The notes below the pieces were generated by a model. It did not search any database and was not told the DNA's origin. It worked only from the letters and a program-made list of their open reading frames with translations. Position numbers and translations under genes: made by a program. Source: Novosphingobium sp. (GTDB lineage Bacteria > Pseudomonadota > Alphaproteobacteria > Sphingomonadales > Sphingomonadaceae). Taken from it: a DNA stretch of 64,000 nt. This document shows positions 11,701 through 18,880 of the stretch, piece by piece. Numbering within the stretch: the first letter of the stretch is position 1; the number at the start of each line of letters is the position of its first letter. Location of the stretch: the NCBI GenBank assembly GCA_017745295.1, contig JAGHZR010000020.1, forward strand, positions 1-64,000, in the 5' to 3' direction.

Positions 11701-12128
11701 GTGACGATGGTAGGCGTCACGCTCAGCGCCGTGATCGCACCGGCGTTGATCGAGATGGTCGGCAGATTGACGTTCAGGCTACCGAGCGAAACAGTCCCCA
11801 CACTGCCGCCTTCGCCGCCCTTCACCGTGTTGCTCAGGAACTCGACGTTGCGCAGCGTCAGGGTCGCTCCCTGATCGACGAAGAACACCCCGCCAAGACC
11901 CGCGCCGCCACCGCTGCCTGCCCCGCCTTCGGTGTAGAAGTTCGTGAACACCGTAGTCTGGTCGTCATTGCCCACACTGCCCGAAGTGCCGGCCGAGACG
12001 ATGGTGCCCGACTTGCCGGCCCCGTCATAGACGACGGTTTCGTCGGCAGCAGCCTGGGCTGCCGTTGCCAGGAACAGGCTTGTGGCAAGGGTAGACGCGC
12101 CCAGAAGCAGGCGAGGTGAGAGATTCAT
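5724..12128 (-). CDS. Giant autotransporter with Gly-rich and VGM-repeat segments (2134 aa)
   Basis: The protein is predicted to be exported and displayed at the cell surface. The signal peptide is residues 1 to about 28 (MNLSPRLLLGASTLATSLFL, cleavage after AQA). Residues about 140-470 contain four or so degenerate repeats with the pattern VGM-V-G-GI-GT-I-I-ITLS. Residues about 490-550 and 605-725 are extremely glycine-rich (GGNGGDGGDGG patterns), resembling mycobacterial PE_PGRS tracts. A long beta-helical region with autotransporter repeats follows, with APGNSPGVISF near residue 1660. The barrel is about 1850-2134 and ends in SVTLRF. It is convergent with the autotransporter at 791 and ends in its own terminator. 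Its passenger is unrelated in composition to that neighbour. The ligand is unknown. Confidence 0.92.
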   Translation of the reverse strand: MNLSPRLLLGASTLATSLFLATAAQAAADETVVYDGAGKSGTIVSAGTSGSVGNDDQTTVFTNFYTEGGAGSGGGAGLGGVFFVDQGATLTLRNVEFLSNTVKGGEGGSVGTVSLGSLNVNLPTISINAGAITALSVTPTIVTDVNGDLFITGATMSGANSLIGAGAGVTFGDTAGTGTIASISGTSVTFASGIKVAGSAINTASVDQAQYGQTGATAGSTTLKLSGTLNAGQVQKGMAVVGTGIAEGTTITAVTYDSSNNAVSVTLSTGTTAAVNDFKVVAVTSFEAARFSVTGSNTIKPVGSLAGLAVGMTVTGDGFPAGTTITAIGSDGSITFSNAISSTASSFSAATQGAVVGSDVITLSSARSDLAVGMEVSGEGIASGTRIVAIDGTKITLSSAVSSAAAAAIADNTFVASFGKVISSTGSTMTVASIDGLKVGALLTGGGVPDNAVITGIDPATKTITYKIDANAANLMNGGSMNGIAATGTVGGNGANGKGGSTFDALLSDGEGRAGTNGYGAGDGVNATGGKGGNGGNGSSGMPFNTERIMAVSSSTISAINDTAEAASSWADWSFATAVIKTAQVVDDWANVAVASASLAKWIVDLNNGTVGLGGDGGNGGDGGDGGIFYGGGAGGNGGKGGNGAYSSTDGGTGGDGGDGGAGGFGAGGGSGGSAGAGGSTGAAQDGDAGAGGSAGFGGGVGSSGDGTGGGGGSGYGGAIFVRTGGTLIIAGDALFQNNASLAGSSNNGGSAGNAAGTDLFMMKGSSVTLTPGTGHVIRFEGSIGDDSSASYAGASNASGAGASLQITGGGLVQLLGQNTYTGTTYIGGGSLEAADGVGLNANSHLTFNGGGSIGTLTTENAGVWLLNTDVVRRVGSLSTQLSWAGSGGFAAANAAGITLNFGALSSSTGQTLTWNAGGFVNTGSTLVFGSEYGVGAVKLVNAVNLAGLTGRLAVYDNKSVSTDYAVLAGQWSGGDLVVNDTGYAGTAYFTAQNSLTGLIVNNGLVSTKFNGTTGRLMDATNGGYLTINGGRLELYGAEKLTNGYVGAAGQLVAYDKLNAASLENRGNTIVYGDAAISNLINRADGEALFSSKVDGVQVYNAGKLTLGSDVNSLIFDNAGGQLMTLGNVDASLWAHNSGLWYLGGDLSAQNVYQNGYLSVLGNMVDGVETAATRTITTTAFQGNPGAIVGLGGVSGAVVNTLVIDQSGNSLYQGVFDGAGKLVKTGEGTLYLSGANTFKGGLTVAEGGLDTSNGATFADSLGVSVNAPATFTMGVDDAIATLINAGITRVHAVASLDELTNSGLIDIAGLSNLARSMPVNMGTLNVSGVATNAANGTIALGQGAVANLGHLVNAGTVTNQGTLKVEGGFANAATGMVDLAAGSVNHFGSLTNAGSILAHADITVTGDYVQNGGALTTSANLTTGSLSGTGGTIALASGSVLTVDQAINGTYAGSITGGNATMVKTGAGTLTLSGAAGSFAPGELYITLGTVAVDGAGILSSALKVDIAKNAGLTLVKGNQTINDLSGTGTLALNGNNLYLANGGNFEGTVTGTGSVQLTSGSFNLGNTIEADKGIFSVQSGSTMNVLSSGTLNATQISVDGQLNLAGTATTTDATVKGGSLHLGTGTSGGALNSKTLLVSNGGKLSGNGTVTGATTVGSGGNLAPGNSPGVISFADLTLDAGSVSTMEVEGTAGAGVTGGNDLVNVSGKLTLKAGSTLAISNSNDFELALGQKVQIFNVAPGAVSGQFGTATSNFGKAVAFNLSTGTVVGLGNYTGDSFVAAAAKTANQKAMLQQLRVARSGGVDQFRGGRLLEYVTSALAGGNAQTLASTFDKASPEAYTGLVEHQRLSMLNNLADLGGYDQLADKAFYVTGSIAYDSSKSRNEEGYARFKSTDRRFNLGVAAEFGIAKVQAAYAHTDGKIHSQYLSSDAKGDQFSIGASAPVALDGSLRLMARFTYGDYGFDGKRETNAGTASFGDVSGKSTVFGGGIEYFTQGKRASLDATAEVLRVSSKVHAFDETGVSALDALSVSAQRDNNTMLRARLTGGYMLQPNWQGFLKASLDQDFSNGMLDVTASVVSEDAAFTVRNPGFTGTRARIGLGSRVNLTPGLSWTVEGDVGNASSYGARTSVTLRF

Positions 12129-12640
12129 GAAGTGGCCCCCGTTAATTACATGTGCCTGAGAGAATCACGATCCATCGACATTCCGAGGGACTATGACCGG
12201 CCGGGGTTCGCTAGGCTTCGATAGTTACTAGTCGATTAATGAAAGTCTATATTTGACACTTATAACTTAAGTTAATGCGATTTTAGGTTAACCAGATATT
12301 TCGGGGACTTAGGGATTTCCTCGTGAGAGCCGGATCGGAAAGCAAGAGCGCTGCCTACCCTTGGATCTGATAGTGACCCATGCCTCGAAGCCATGGCAGC
12401 AGGCTATCCGATCGGGGCCATTGCCTGGGGCGCCTTCGCCACGTCGCTCCTGATGGGAAAGTAACGGCTTCTATCGGGCGGTGGCCACAGCAGTCTGTAC
12501 ACTTTTGGTCGCGCCCCGAGTTAGATCAGAGGCGAAGGACAACGCTCATTCGCCTCTGCCTTCGCACCGCGGCGCAAGGAAGCCAGCTAGCCGAACTGAG
12601 ATCGGCATAGTGTATGTTTTGGTGAATGCATGCCTTCAGG
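12129..12640. other. Upstream region of autotransporter 2
   Basis: No credible gene is seen in these 512 bases. The part from 12225 to 12305 is strikingly AT-rich and probably carries the promoter reading leftward into the 2134-residue autotransporter. Exact promoter boxes were not assigned. The remainder has only short unsupported open frames. Confidence 0.45.
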
Positions 12641-12672
12641 TGCCTTTCTCGCGGTGTACCGCGAGAAAGGCA
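12641..12672. terminator. 14-bp perfect hairpin downstream of kpsS
   Basis: TGCCTTTCTCGCGG (12641-12654) and its exact reverse complement (12659-12672) flank a TGTA loop. It lies 36 bases after the minus-strand stop at 12708. No T-tract follows on either strand, so it may be a terminator helped by other factors or an mRNA-stabilising stem. Confidence 0.5.
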
Positions 12673-12707
12673 TATCCAAGACGATCCAAACCCTTCCTCA
12701 CGGCCGG

Positions 12708-13970
12708 TCATTCCGGTGCGATGGGTCGTCCTTCAAGCCGGGCAATCGCATGTCGGACGACCTTGTCCAGAGCTTCCTCCGAGAAGAAGCCTCCCGGTAT
12801 CAGGCAGCGTTCCACCAGGACACGGCGGAACGCGGCAAACGTCTCCTCATCCGGGGGGGTGGGCGTGCTCCAGAAGCTGTCCAGACCACCTTGGTATGTC
12901 AGGTCTGGAATGTCGTAGACTGCATGGCCCAGAACGACCACCGGCACACCCGCTGCCAGCGCGAAAGTGCCGCTGGTGCTGTTGATGGTGACGACGCCCT
13001 GCGAGCCGCGCGTGATAGCCTCGATATCGCCCCAGGCCAGATAATCAACGCGGTCCTCCACGCCGAACAGCTCGGCCATGTCGGTCGTGATCTGGCGCCA
13101 GTCGCGCACGCCGTTATCGAGCGGGTGTTCTTTGAGCACAAGACGCGTCCCGCCCGGGGCATGGGCGGCGAACGAGCCGATCACCAGCCTGATCGCGTCG
13201 GCGATGCCCGCAAAGGGCGAATGCAGACGGATCTGCGCATCGGAATCGAGCTGCAGCGGGAACAGGAAATAGGGTTCGCCTGCAGTTTCAAGACGGGCCA
13301 GAAGCTCCGCCGCGCTGGCTTCACGCTCCTTGCGCCGCGATAGCTTGCGCCACCAGCCCATGCCTTCCACTACCGGGTGCCAGGGGCGGTGATTGCTCCA
13401 GCCCGGATAGTGCCAGCGCGTCAGGACATCGGAGAAGTTGTAGGCCAGGCCCTCGCCTGCGCGGCGGCGGAACGAAGCGGAGACCTTTTGATGGGGCGGG
13501 ACCGGAGGCAGGGCAGCGGCCATCTCGCGATACCAGGCCGGATCGCGCGGCAGCGAGGAATGGCCATTGACCCCGCCCAGCTCCAGCGTCACCCAGTCCG
13601 GACGGATATAGCCTTCCTCGAAGACGTGAACCGGCACGCCTTCTTCGCGGCAGATGCGGATGGCGGGCATGTGATGGTCGCGGCAGTCGCCGAACAGGAC
13701 GACATCGGTGATCCCTTTGTCCTTCAGCAATTGCGTGAAAAAGGTGGGCCACTCGCCCAGAGTGCCGCGATACTCAATGCCGTTCGGCAAGCGCCAGAAT
13801 GCCCGGTCACCGCCGTTGAAGTTGACCTTGTAAACCGTGTGTCCACCCGCGATTAGCCCCTGACCGAGCCGGCGAAACAGCGGTCCCATAAGACCCTGCA
13901 ACAGAAGCACGGTACGCGGGCCGCCCGACCTCACAGCGATTCCTGACGTGGCAACGGAAATATCTGGCAT
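12708..13970 (-). CDS. kpsS: KpsS-type capsule linker transferase (Kdo transferase family)
   Basis: This 420-residue protein belongs to the capsule biosynthesis family KpsS/LipB. By family knowledge these add beta-Kdo residues to the lipid on which ABC-exported capsules are anchored, working in the cytoplasm with KpsC. Visible family features are VLLLQGLMGPLFRRLGQGL near the N-terminus, FGDCRDHH, the hallmark VFEEGYIRPDWVTLELGG (about residues 135-152), LKEHPLD and the C-terminal INSTSGTFAL motif. It lies downstream of the rhamnose operon but is 40 kb from the kpsEMT exporter; no kpsC is in the window. A 186-base gap separates it from rfbA, so it may have its own promoter. Confidence 0.82.
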   Translation of the reverse strand: MPDISVATSGIAVRSGGPRTVLLLQGLMGPLFRRLGQGLIAGGHTVYKVNFNGGDRAFWRLPNGIEYRGTLGEWPTFFTQLLKDKGITDVVLFGDCRDHHMPAIRICREEGVPVHVFEEGYIRPDWVTLELGGVNGHSSLPRDPAWYREMAAALPPVPPHQKVSASFRRRAGEGLAYNFSDVLTRWHYPGWSNHRPWHPVVEGMGWWRKLSRRKEREASAAELLARLETAGEPYFLFPLQLDSDAQIRLHSPFAGIADAIRLVIGSFAAHAPGGTRLVLKEHPLDNGVRDWRQITTDMAELFGVEDRVDYLAWGDIEAITRGSQGVVTINSTSGTFALAAGVPVVVLGHAVYDIPDLTYQGGLDSFWSTPTPPDEETFAAFRRVLVERCLIPGGFFSEEALDKVVRHAIARLEGRPIAPE

Positions 13971-14048
13971 CCGGGAAAACTGCTCCGTAGCGACAACCAG
14001 CGATTTTCACGGCAGGCCCTGTCCAGCCATATCGCATAGCATGTCGCG

Positions 14049-14068
14049 CCGGGCGTTAATGCGCCCGG
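14049..14068. terminator. Small hairpin between rfbA and kpsS
   Basis: A 7-bp stem, CCGGGCG (14049-14055) with CGCCCGG (14062-14068), lies in the gap after rfbA. There is no T-tract. It may be an intercistronic stem or a weak terminator. Confidence 0.3.
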
Positions 14069-14156
14069 AGCCATGCAGCAAGCCCACCGCTTATCGCTTA
14101 AAAGCAGGACGGAGCCAAAAGCTTCCAGCCTTGGTGCAAAGGCAAGTTAACAGCGA

Positions 14157-15116
14157 TTACCCAAAGGCCGCGTATGCTCCTGCACGGGAACTCACCGGGG
14201 CATGTCCGCTATCCCCAGCTTTATCTTTGCCAATGCCGGGTTTACCCTCCGCCAATATGCGCCGCAGGTAACGACCGTAATCCGATTTGCCGAGCCGGTC
14301 GATCGCGCCCTCCATCTGCCTCGCATCGATGAATCCCTGCCGGAAAGCGATCTCCTCCGGGCTGGCGATCTTGAAGCCCTGACGCTTTTCCAAGACGCGT
14401 ACAAATTCTGCTGCATCCAACAGACTATCGGGGGTGCCGGTATCGAGCCAGGCATAGCCGCGCCCCATGATCTCCACCGATAGTTGGCCCCGCTCCAAGT
14501 AAATGCGGTTGACGTCGGTGATCTCCAGCTCGCCGCGCGGCGAAGGCTTGAGGTTGGCGGCGATATCCACCACCTGCTCGTCGTAAAAATAGAGGCCCGT
14601 CACCGCCCAATTGGATTGCGGCCTTTCCGGCTTCTCCTCGATCGACAGGGCCTTCATCGCTTGGTCGAAGGCGACGACGCCATACCGCTCGGGATCGTTG
14701 ACGTGGTAGGCGAAGACGCTGGCCCCGCTGGTGCGCGACGATGCGCTTTCCAGAAGCTTGGGCAGGCCGTGACCGTGGTAGATGTTGTCTCCCAGGATCA
14801 GCGCGGAAGGCTGTCCCCCCACGAAGTCCGCGCCGATGGTGTAGGCCTGCGCCAGTCCTTCGGGGCTCGGCTGCTCGGCATATTCGAAGGACATACCCCA
14901 CTGCGATCCGTCACCCAGCAGCGAACGGAAGGCAGGCAGATCGCGCGGGGTGGAGATGATCAGCACCTCGCGGATACCCGCCAGCATCAGCACGCTCTGG
15001 GAATAGTAGATCATCGGCTTGTCGTAGACCGGCATGAGCTGCTTCGAGACCGGAAGCGTCATCGGATAGAGACGGGTGCCATTGCCTCCCGCCAGGATAA
15101 TGCCCTTCATCGTCAT
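14157..15116 (-). CDS. rfbA: Glucose-1-phosphate thymidylyltransferase
   Basis: RfbA makes dTDP-glucose from dTTP and glucose-1-phosphate, the first step to dTDP-L-rhamnose. The nucleotide-binding motif GGNGTRLYPMT is at residues 10-20, followed by SKQLMPVYDKPMIYY, ALILGDNIYHG and the substrate-site segment WAVTGLYFYD. The protein is 319 residues, about 25 longer than usual, because of an extra C-terminal tail after LAEGKPG. The start is MTMKG at 15116 or MKG two codons later. It is the last gene of rfbC-rfbB-rfbD-rfbA and starts nine bases after rfbD ends. Confidence 0.95.
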   Translation of the reverse strand: MTMKGIILAGGNGTRLYPMTLPVSKQLMPVYDKPMIYYSQSVLMLAGIREVLIISTPRDLPAFRSLLGDGSQWGMSFEYAEQPSPEGLAQAYTIGADFVGGQPSALILGDNIYHGHGLPKLLESASSRTSGASVFAYHVNDPERYGVVAFDQAMKALSIEEKPERPQSNWAVTGLYFYDEQVVDIAANLKPSPRGELEITDVNRIYLERGQLSVEIMGRGYAWLDTGTPDSLLDAAEFVRVLEKRQGFKIASPEEIAFRQGFIDARQMEGAIDRLGKSDYGRYLRRILAEGKPGIGKDKAGDSGHAPVSSRAGAYAAFG

Positions 15117-15125
15117 GCTCCCCAG

Positions 15126-16016
15126 TCAGACGAAAGTGCTTTGCAGGCGCCCGACCACGGCTTCCAACGAGGCCCGCCAATCCGGCAGTGCAACGCCATG
15201 AACGCGCTTGATGAGACTGCAGTCGAGCCGCGAGTTGGCTGGCCGGATAGCCTCGGTCGGATAGTCCGAAGTGGCAATCGACTTCACACGAGCCGAGTGT
15301 CCGCCTTGCGCCGCTGAGGTCGCGAAGATCGCTCGCGCAAAGCCAGCCCAGCTCGCTTCGCCGCTTGCGGTCATGTGAAAGACCCCACGCAGCGCTGCAT
15401 CATCGCGCTTGGCGAGATTTTCAGATACTATGAGGATACCATTTGAGATATCCATTGCGCTGGTAGGGTTGCCGATCTGGTCAGCGACCACGGAGACTTC
15501 GTTGCGGTCGCCCGCGAGGCGCAGCATGGTCTTCACGAAATTGCTGCCGAAGGGACTGTAGACCCAGGCTACGCGCAGGACCGCGCTATTATCCCCATAC
15601 TCGGTCAGCACGGCCTGTTCGCCCGCCAGCTTCGACGCGCCATAGGCGCCGGTGGGCGCAGTGGTATCGGTTTCGAGATAGGGCCGGGCCAGCCTGCCGT
15701 CGAAGACGTAATCGGTCGAGAGATGAACCAACGGCACGCCCAGCGCCTTCGCCGCGCGCGCGACCGCACCCGCTCCCGTACCATTGACCGCAAAGGCGAG
15801 GCTCCTCTCCTGTTCGGCCCTGTCGACAGCGGTATAGGCGGCGGCAGAGACGATCATATCGGGTGCCGCCACCTCCAGCGCATGTGCAATCGATGCGGGA
15901 TCGGCAAGGTCGAGTTCCGGTCGGCCGAGCGCGATAACGTCATGCCCAGCGGCCATACCCCGTTCCCGCAGCGCGGTGACGATCTGCCCGGATTTTCCGG
16001 TGACGGCGATCTTCAT
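15126..16016 (-). CDS. rfbD: dTDP-4-dehydrorhamnose reductase
   Basis: RfbD reduces dTDP-4-keto-L-rhamnose to dTDP-L-rhamnose, the last step of the pathway. The 296-residue short-chain dehydrogenase has an N-terminal Rossmann motif (VTGKSGQIV, residues 5-13), the VSAAAYTAVDRAE segment, STDYVFDG and the catalytic YGASK. Its ATG overlaps the rfbB stop codon (ATGA at 16013-16016), which indicates translational coupling. The product would supply rhamnose to the capsule or lipopolysaccharide made by the glycosyltransferases in this window. Confidence 0.95.
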   Translation of the reverse strand: MKIAVTGKSGQIVTALRERGMAAGHDVIALGRPELDLADPASIAHALEVAAPDMIVSAAAYTAVDRAEQERSLAFAVNGTGAGAVARAAKALGVPLVHLSTDYVFDGRLARPYLETDTTAPTGAYGASKLAGEQAVLTEYGDNSAVLRVAWVYSPFGSNFVKTMLRLAGDRNEVSVVADQIGNPTSAMDISNGILIVSENLAKRDDAALRGVFHMTASGEASWAGFARAIFATSAAQGGHSARVKSIATSDYPTEAIRPANSRLDCSLIKRVHGVALPDWRASLEAVVGRLQSTFV

Positions 16017-17071
16017 GCGGCCACCCTGGCTTCCGGTGACAGGCCCAGCCTCTCGCCGTCGTAGCGCTCACGCAGCGGCCCCCACCACCAGTCGTTTTCC
16101 AGATACCAGCGCACCGTCTTTTCGATACCGGTGCCGAAGGTTTCGGCAGCGCGCCAGCCCAGCTCGTCCTCCAGCTTGGTCGCGTCGATGGCATAGCGCG
16201 CATCGTGACCGGGACGGTCGGTGACGAACTCGATCAGGTTCGCGCGCGGGGCATCGCCGGGTACCAGCTCGTCTAGCACCGCGCAGATACGGCGCACCAC
16301 GTCGATATTGCGACGCTCATTACGCCCCCCCACGTTGTAGGTCTCGCCGGGACGGCCCTTCTCGGCAATGATGTCGAGCGCGCGGGCGTGATCGTCCACA
16401 TAGAGCCAGTCGCGCACGTTCTCGCCCTTGCCGTAGACCGGCAGGGGTTTGCCCGCGAGCGCATTGAGAATGGTCAGCGGGATCAGCTTTTCGGGGAAGT
16501 GATAAGGCCCGTAATTGTTCGAGCAGTTCGAGACCACGATGGGCATTCCGTAAGTCCGCTCCCACGCCTTGGCGAGGTGATCGGATGCAGCCTTGGACGC
16601 CGAATAGGGCGAACTGGGATCGTAGGGCTTCGTTTCCACGAACAGGCCCTCGTCGCCCAGCGAGCCGTAGACCTCGTCGGTCGAGACGTGGAGGAAACGG
16701 AAGGCCGCCTTCGCCTCGGCATCGAGGGTGTTCCAGTAGCCACGCGCGGCTTCCAGCAAGGTGAACGTGCCGACCACGTTGGTCTGGATGAAATCGGCCG
16801 CACCGGTGATCGAGCGATCGACGTGGCTTTCGGCCGCCAGATGCATGATGCGGTCGGGGCGGAAATCCGCGATCGCCGCATCCATGGCGGCGCGGTCGCA
16901 GATGTTAGCTTTGAGGAAACGGTGCGTGTTCCGCCCCTCCACCGCCCGCAGCGATGCCTCACAGCCCGCATAAGTCAGGGCATCGATGGTAAGAACGTCG
17001 TAGCCCTTGTCGAGCACCAGATGACGCACGAGAGCCGAGCCAATGAAGCCGGCCCCGCCGGTAACGATCAC
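16013..17071 (-). CDS. rfbB: dTDP-glucose 4,6-dehydratase
   Basis: RfbB converts dTDP-glucose to dTDP-4-keto-6-deoxyglucose. The Rossmann motif VTGGAGFIGSALVRHL opens the protein, followed by HLAAESHVDRSI, the catalytic STDEVYGSLG and YSASKAASD. The frame stays open upstream to 17236, but that would overlap rfbC. The GTG at 17071, preceded by a G-rich run, gives 352 residues, the usual family length, and starts immediately before IVTGGAGFIG. It therefore begins 23 bases after rfbC stops and overlaps rfbD by four bases. Confidence 0.93.
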   Translation of the reverse strand: MIVTGGAGFIGSALVRHLVLDKGYDVLTIDALTYAGCEASLRAVEGRNTHRFLKANICDRAAMDAAIADFRPDRIMHLAAESHVDRSITGAADFIQTNVVGTFTLLEAARGYWNTLDAEAKAAFRFLHVSTDEVYGSLGDEGLFVETKPYDPSSPYSASKAASDHLAKAWERTYGMPIVVSNCSNNYGPYHFPEKLIPLTILNALAGKPLPVYGKGENVRDWLYVDDHARALDIIAEKGRPGETYNVGGRNERRNIDVVRRICAVLDELVPGDAPRANLIEFVTDRPGHDARYAIDATKLEDELGWRAAETFGTGIEKTVRWYLENDWWWGPLRERYDGERLGLSPEARVAA

Positions 17072-17094
17072 GCGCCCCCCCGAAGACGTGGGGG

Positions 17095-17682
17095 TTACTG
17101 GCTCCAGCGAAAGTATTCCGGAAGATCGGCAAGGCACGGCTGCACACGGTCCTTGACTGAGAGGGTCTCGGGATCGGCGATATCTGGCCAGGTTACTCCG
17201 ACTGCAGGGTCGTTCCAGGCCAACCCCCTGTCGCATTCGGCGCTAAAATAGCCGGTCACTTTGTAGCAGATGACCGTATCCGGCTCGATTGCGCAGAATC
17301 CGTGGGCAAAACCCGGAGGGAGCCATAGCTGTCTACCATTCCCGGGGGTCAGCGTTTCGCCCAGCCATTGTCCATAAGTAGGCGAGCCCCGGCGGATATC
17401 GACGGCAACATCGAACAGCGCACCGGCCGTGCAACGCACCAGCTTGCCCTGCACGTTGGGCTCACTCTGGAAATGAAGACCGCGCACAGTGCCAGCCTTT
17501 GCGCTGCGGGATTCATTGTCCTGCACGAAGGTCCAGTTGCCGCAGGCCCGGCTGAACAGATCGGCCCGGAAGGTTTCTGCAAAATAGCCACGTTCATCGC
17601 CAATGTGGCGAGGAGTGAGCAGCATGACCCCAGAGATGCCAAGAGGTGTAATTTCCATGCCAACGCTTTCAGGCCGCTTCAT
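17095..17682 (-). CDS. rfbC: dTDP-4-dehydrorhamnose 3,5-epimerase
   Basis: RfbC epimerises dTDP-4-keto-6-deoxyglucose at C3 and C5. The 195-residue cupin shows the family blocks FVQDNESRS, GTVRGLHFQ, GKLVRCTAGALFDVAVDIR and LWLPPGFAHGFC. The first ATG (17682) is used; MEITPL at 17658 is a possible alternative. It is the first gene of the rhamnose operon. An iteron-like unit lies 70 bases upstream at 17752, so RepA could in principle touch this promoter. Confidence 0.95.
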   Translation of the reverse strand: MKRPESVGMEITPLGISGVMLLTPRHIGDERGYFAETFRADLFSRACGNWTFVQDNESRSAKAGTVRGLHFQSEPNVQGKLVRCTAGALFDVAVDIRRGSPTYGQWLGETLTPGNGRQLWLPPGFAHGFCAIEPDTVICYKVTGYFSAECDRGLAWNDPAVGVTWPDIADPETLSVKDRVQPCLADLPEYFRWSQ

Positions 17683-17751
17683 CTGCTATCGGCTTCGATA
17701 TATCGCACAGCAGCGCAAGAAGGCGACACTCTGGAATGCCAGCTCCGGAAA

Positions 17752-17772
17752 TTCGTGCTTTCGAGTAGAAAT
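17752..17772 (+). repeat. Solitary iteron-like unit upstream of rfbC
   Basis: 21 of 22 bases match the tandem units at 148-265. The copy sits in the 99-base gap between rfbC (starting at 17682 and reading leftward) and the gene ending at 17782, some 33 kb from repA. Confidence 0.75.
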
Positions 17773-17781
17773 CAACCAATC

Positions 17782-18204
17782 CTAATTGGCATCCTTCCGC
17801 AGATCGATGGCCACGTTGACGGGCTGGCGCATGCCCTTGGGCGCCGAGGCCCCGAGATGGCGTCCGATCAGGAAAGATCGCAATCTTTCTCTCGCCTGTG
17901 TATCCTTCAATGCGTCGACGCTTAATTCCGAAATAAGGCCGTTTTTCACCGAGATACTCAGGACAAGCGACCGGCTAGAGCCAGGCGTTTCGTGATTGCC
18001 GAGAAGCATGGATCGAAGCTCGGTCGCTTCGGAATTTTCATCCTGCAGCCACCCCGAAATATCGACCGTCATTGCTTCGGCATACTGAACCCATGCGGCA
18101 GGGGCAGCGGCGGCCGCGATGGGATCCGCGCCTGCCGCTCCCGCCGCCGACAGCCCGATCACAGGCGCGGCCCAGCGCATGCCCCTGGCGAAGAGACCTT
18201 TCAT
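17782..18204 (-). CDS. Small periplasmic TonB-C-like protein
   Basis: This is a 140-residue exported protein of unknown function. The start at 18204 (MKGLFARGMRW) is chosen for the GGGAAGG site upstream and because it opens a signal peptide (cleavage near AGAAGA). The C-terminal half (LVLSISVKNGLISELSVDAL, then PKGMRQPVNVAIDLR) resembles the C-terminal domain of TonB-family proteins. The same P-x-GM-x-x-P pattern appears in the proteins at 35520 and 42189. It lacks a membrane anchor and a proline-rich spacer. It is the last gene of the secretion operon, 69 bases after the Skp-like gene. The domain call is inference. Confidence 0.6.
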   Translation of the reverse strand: MKGLFARGMRWAAPVIGLSAAGAAGADPIAAAAAPAAWVQYAEAMTVDISGWLQDENSEATELRSMLLGNHETPGSSRSLVLSISVKNGLISELSVDALKDTQARERLRSFLIGRHLGASAPKGMRQPVNVAIDLRKDAN

Positions 18205-18273
18205 AGAACCTTCCCTCTTTAAGCAGCGACGCGGCTGACGAAAGCCGCGTCGCCCACCTCCCAATTCAGCAGG

Positions 18274-18876
18274 TCAGCGCACTGCCGGCTGCTGCACGGG
18301 AAGACGTTCGCGTTCGAAAGTGATCGTTGTGATCTTCGCGTCGAGACCGCGCACCACGTCAGCGGTGAGGTCGTTGGCGAAGTTGCCGCCCAGCACGGTG
18401 CCGCGATCGAGCACGAGACCGCACTTCTTCTGAGCATAGACCTGGGCGATGATCGGCTGCGTCTCGGTGGCGATCTGCTCCAGCGCCTTGCTGCGCGTCG
18501 CCTCGATCTCGCGGCTGTTGTGGTCCGCCTTCAGTTGAAGCGTCTGCCAGCGGGCTGTCAGGGCTTCGCGGCGGCTCTTGGTCTGGGCATTGTCAGGCTG
18601 GCCTTGCAGGGCTTTGGCTTCGGCTTCCAAGGGGGTGCGTTCGGTATCGATTTCCGCCTGCGCAGTCCGGGCCAGTTCCTGCAGACGCGCGGTTGCCGCC
18701 TTGCCGACCGCTGCATTGGCGAACACCGCCTCGCGAGAAAGCAGGCAAACGCCCGGCACCACCGGACCGCCCAATGGCTGCGCCGTAGAAGCAGCCGCCT
18801 GCGCCGTGGTGCCGATAGACATAAGGCTCAACCCAAGGCCGGTCACAAGGCAGGTAGAAACGATAGAGAATTTCAT
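18274..18876 (-). CDS. Skp/OmpH-family periplasmic chaperone
   Basis: This 200-residue protein resembles OmpH/Skp, the periplasmic holdase that shields unfolded outer-membrane and secreted proteins. The start MKFSIVSTCLVTG (18876) has a signal peptide (cleavage after AQA). The centre is a charged, helical, coiled-coil-like stretch (about residues 55-135, with ARLQELARTAQAEIDTE and EIEATRSKALEQIATETQ). The end, KKCGLVLDRGTVLGGNFANDLT, is typical of the family. It starts four bases after sapC ends and is downstream of the giant haemagglutinin. A dedicated chaperone for that 4464-residue substrate is a reasonable inference. Confidence 0.8.
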   Translation of the reverse strand: MKFSIVSTCLVTGLGLSLMSIGTTAQAAASTAQPLGGPVVPGVCLLSREAVFANAAVGKAATARLQELARTAQAEIDTERTPLEAEAKALQGQPDNAQTKSRREALTARWQTLQLKADHNSREIEATRSKALEQIATETQPIIAQVYAQKKCGLVLDRGTVLGGNFANDLTADVVRGLDAKITTITFERERLPVQQPAVR

Positions 18877-18880
18877 TTTA

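Noticed and set aside
16013..17236. Longer rfbB start at 17236
   Set aside because: It would overlap rfbC by over 140 bases and add an N-terminal stretch absent from the family. The GTG at 17071 gives the normal length.
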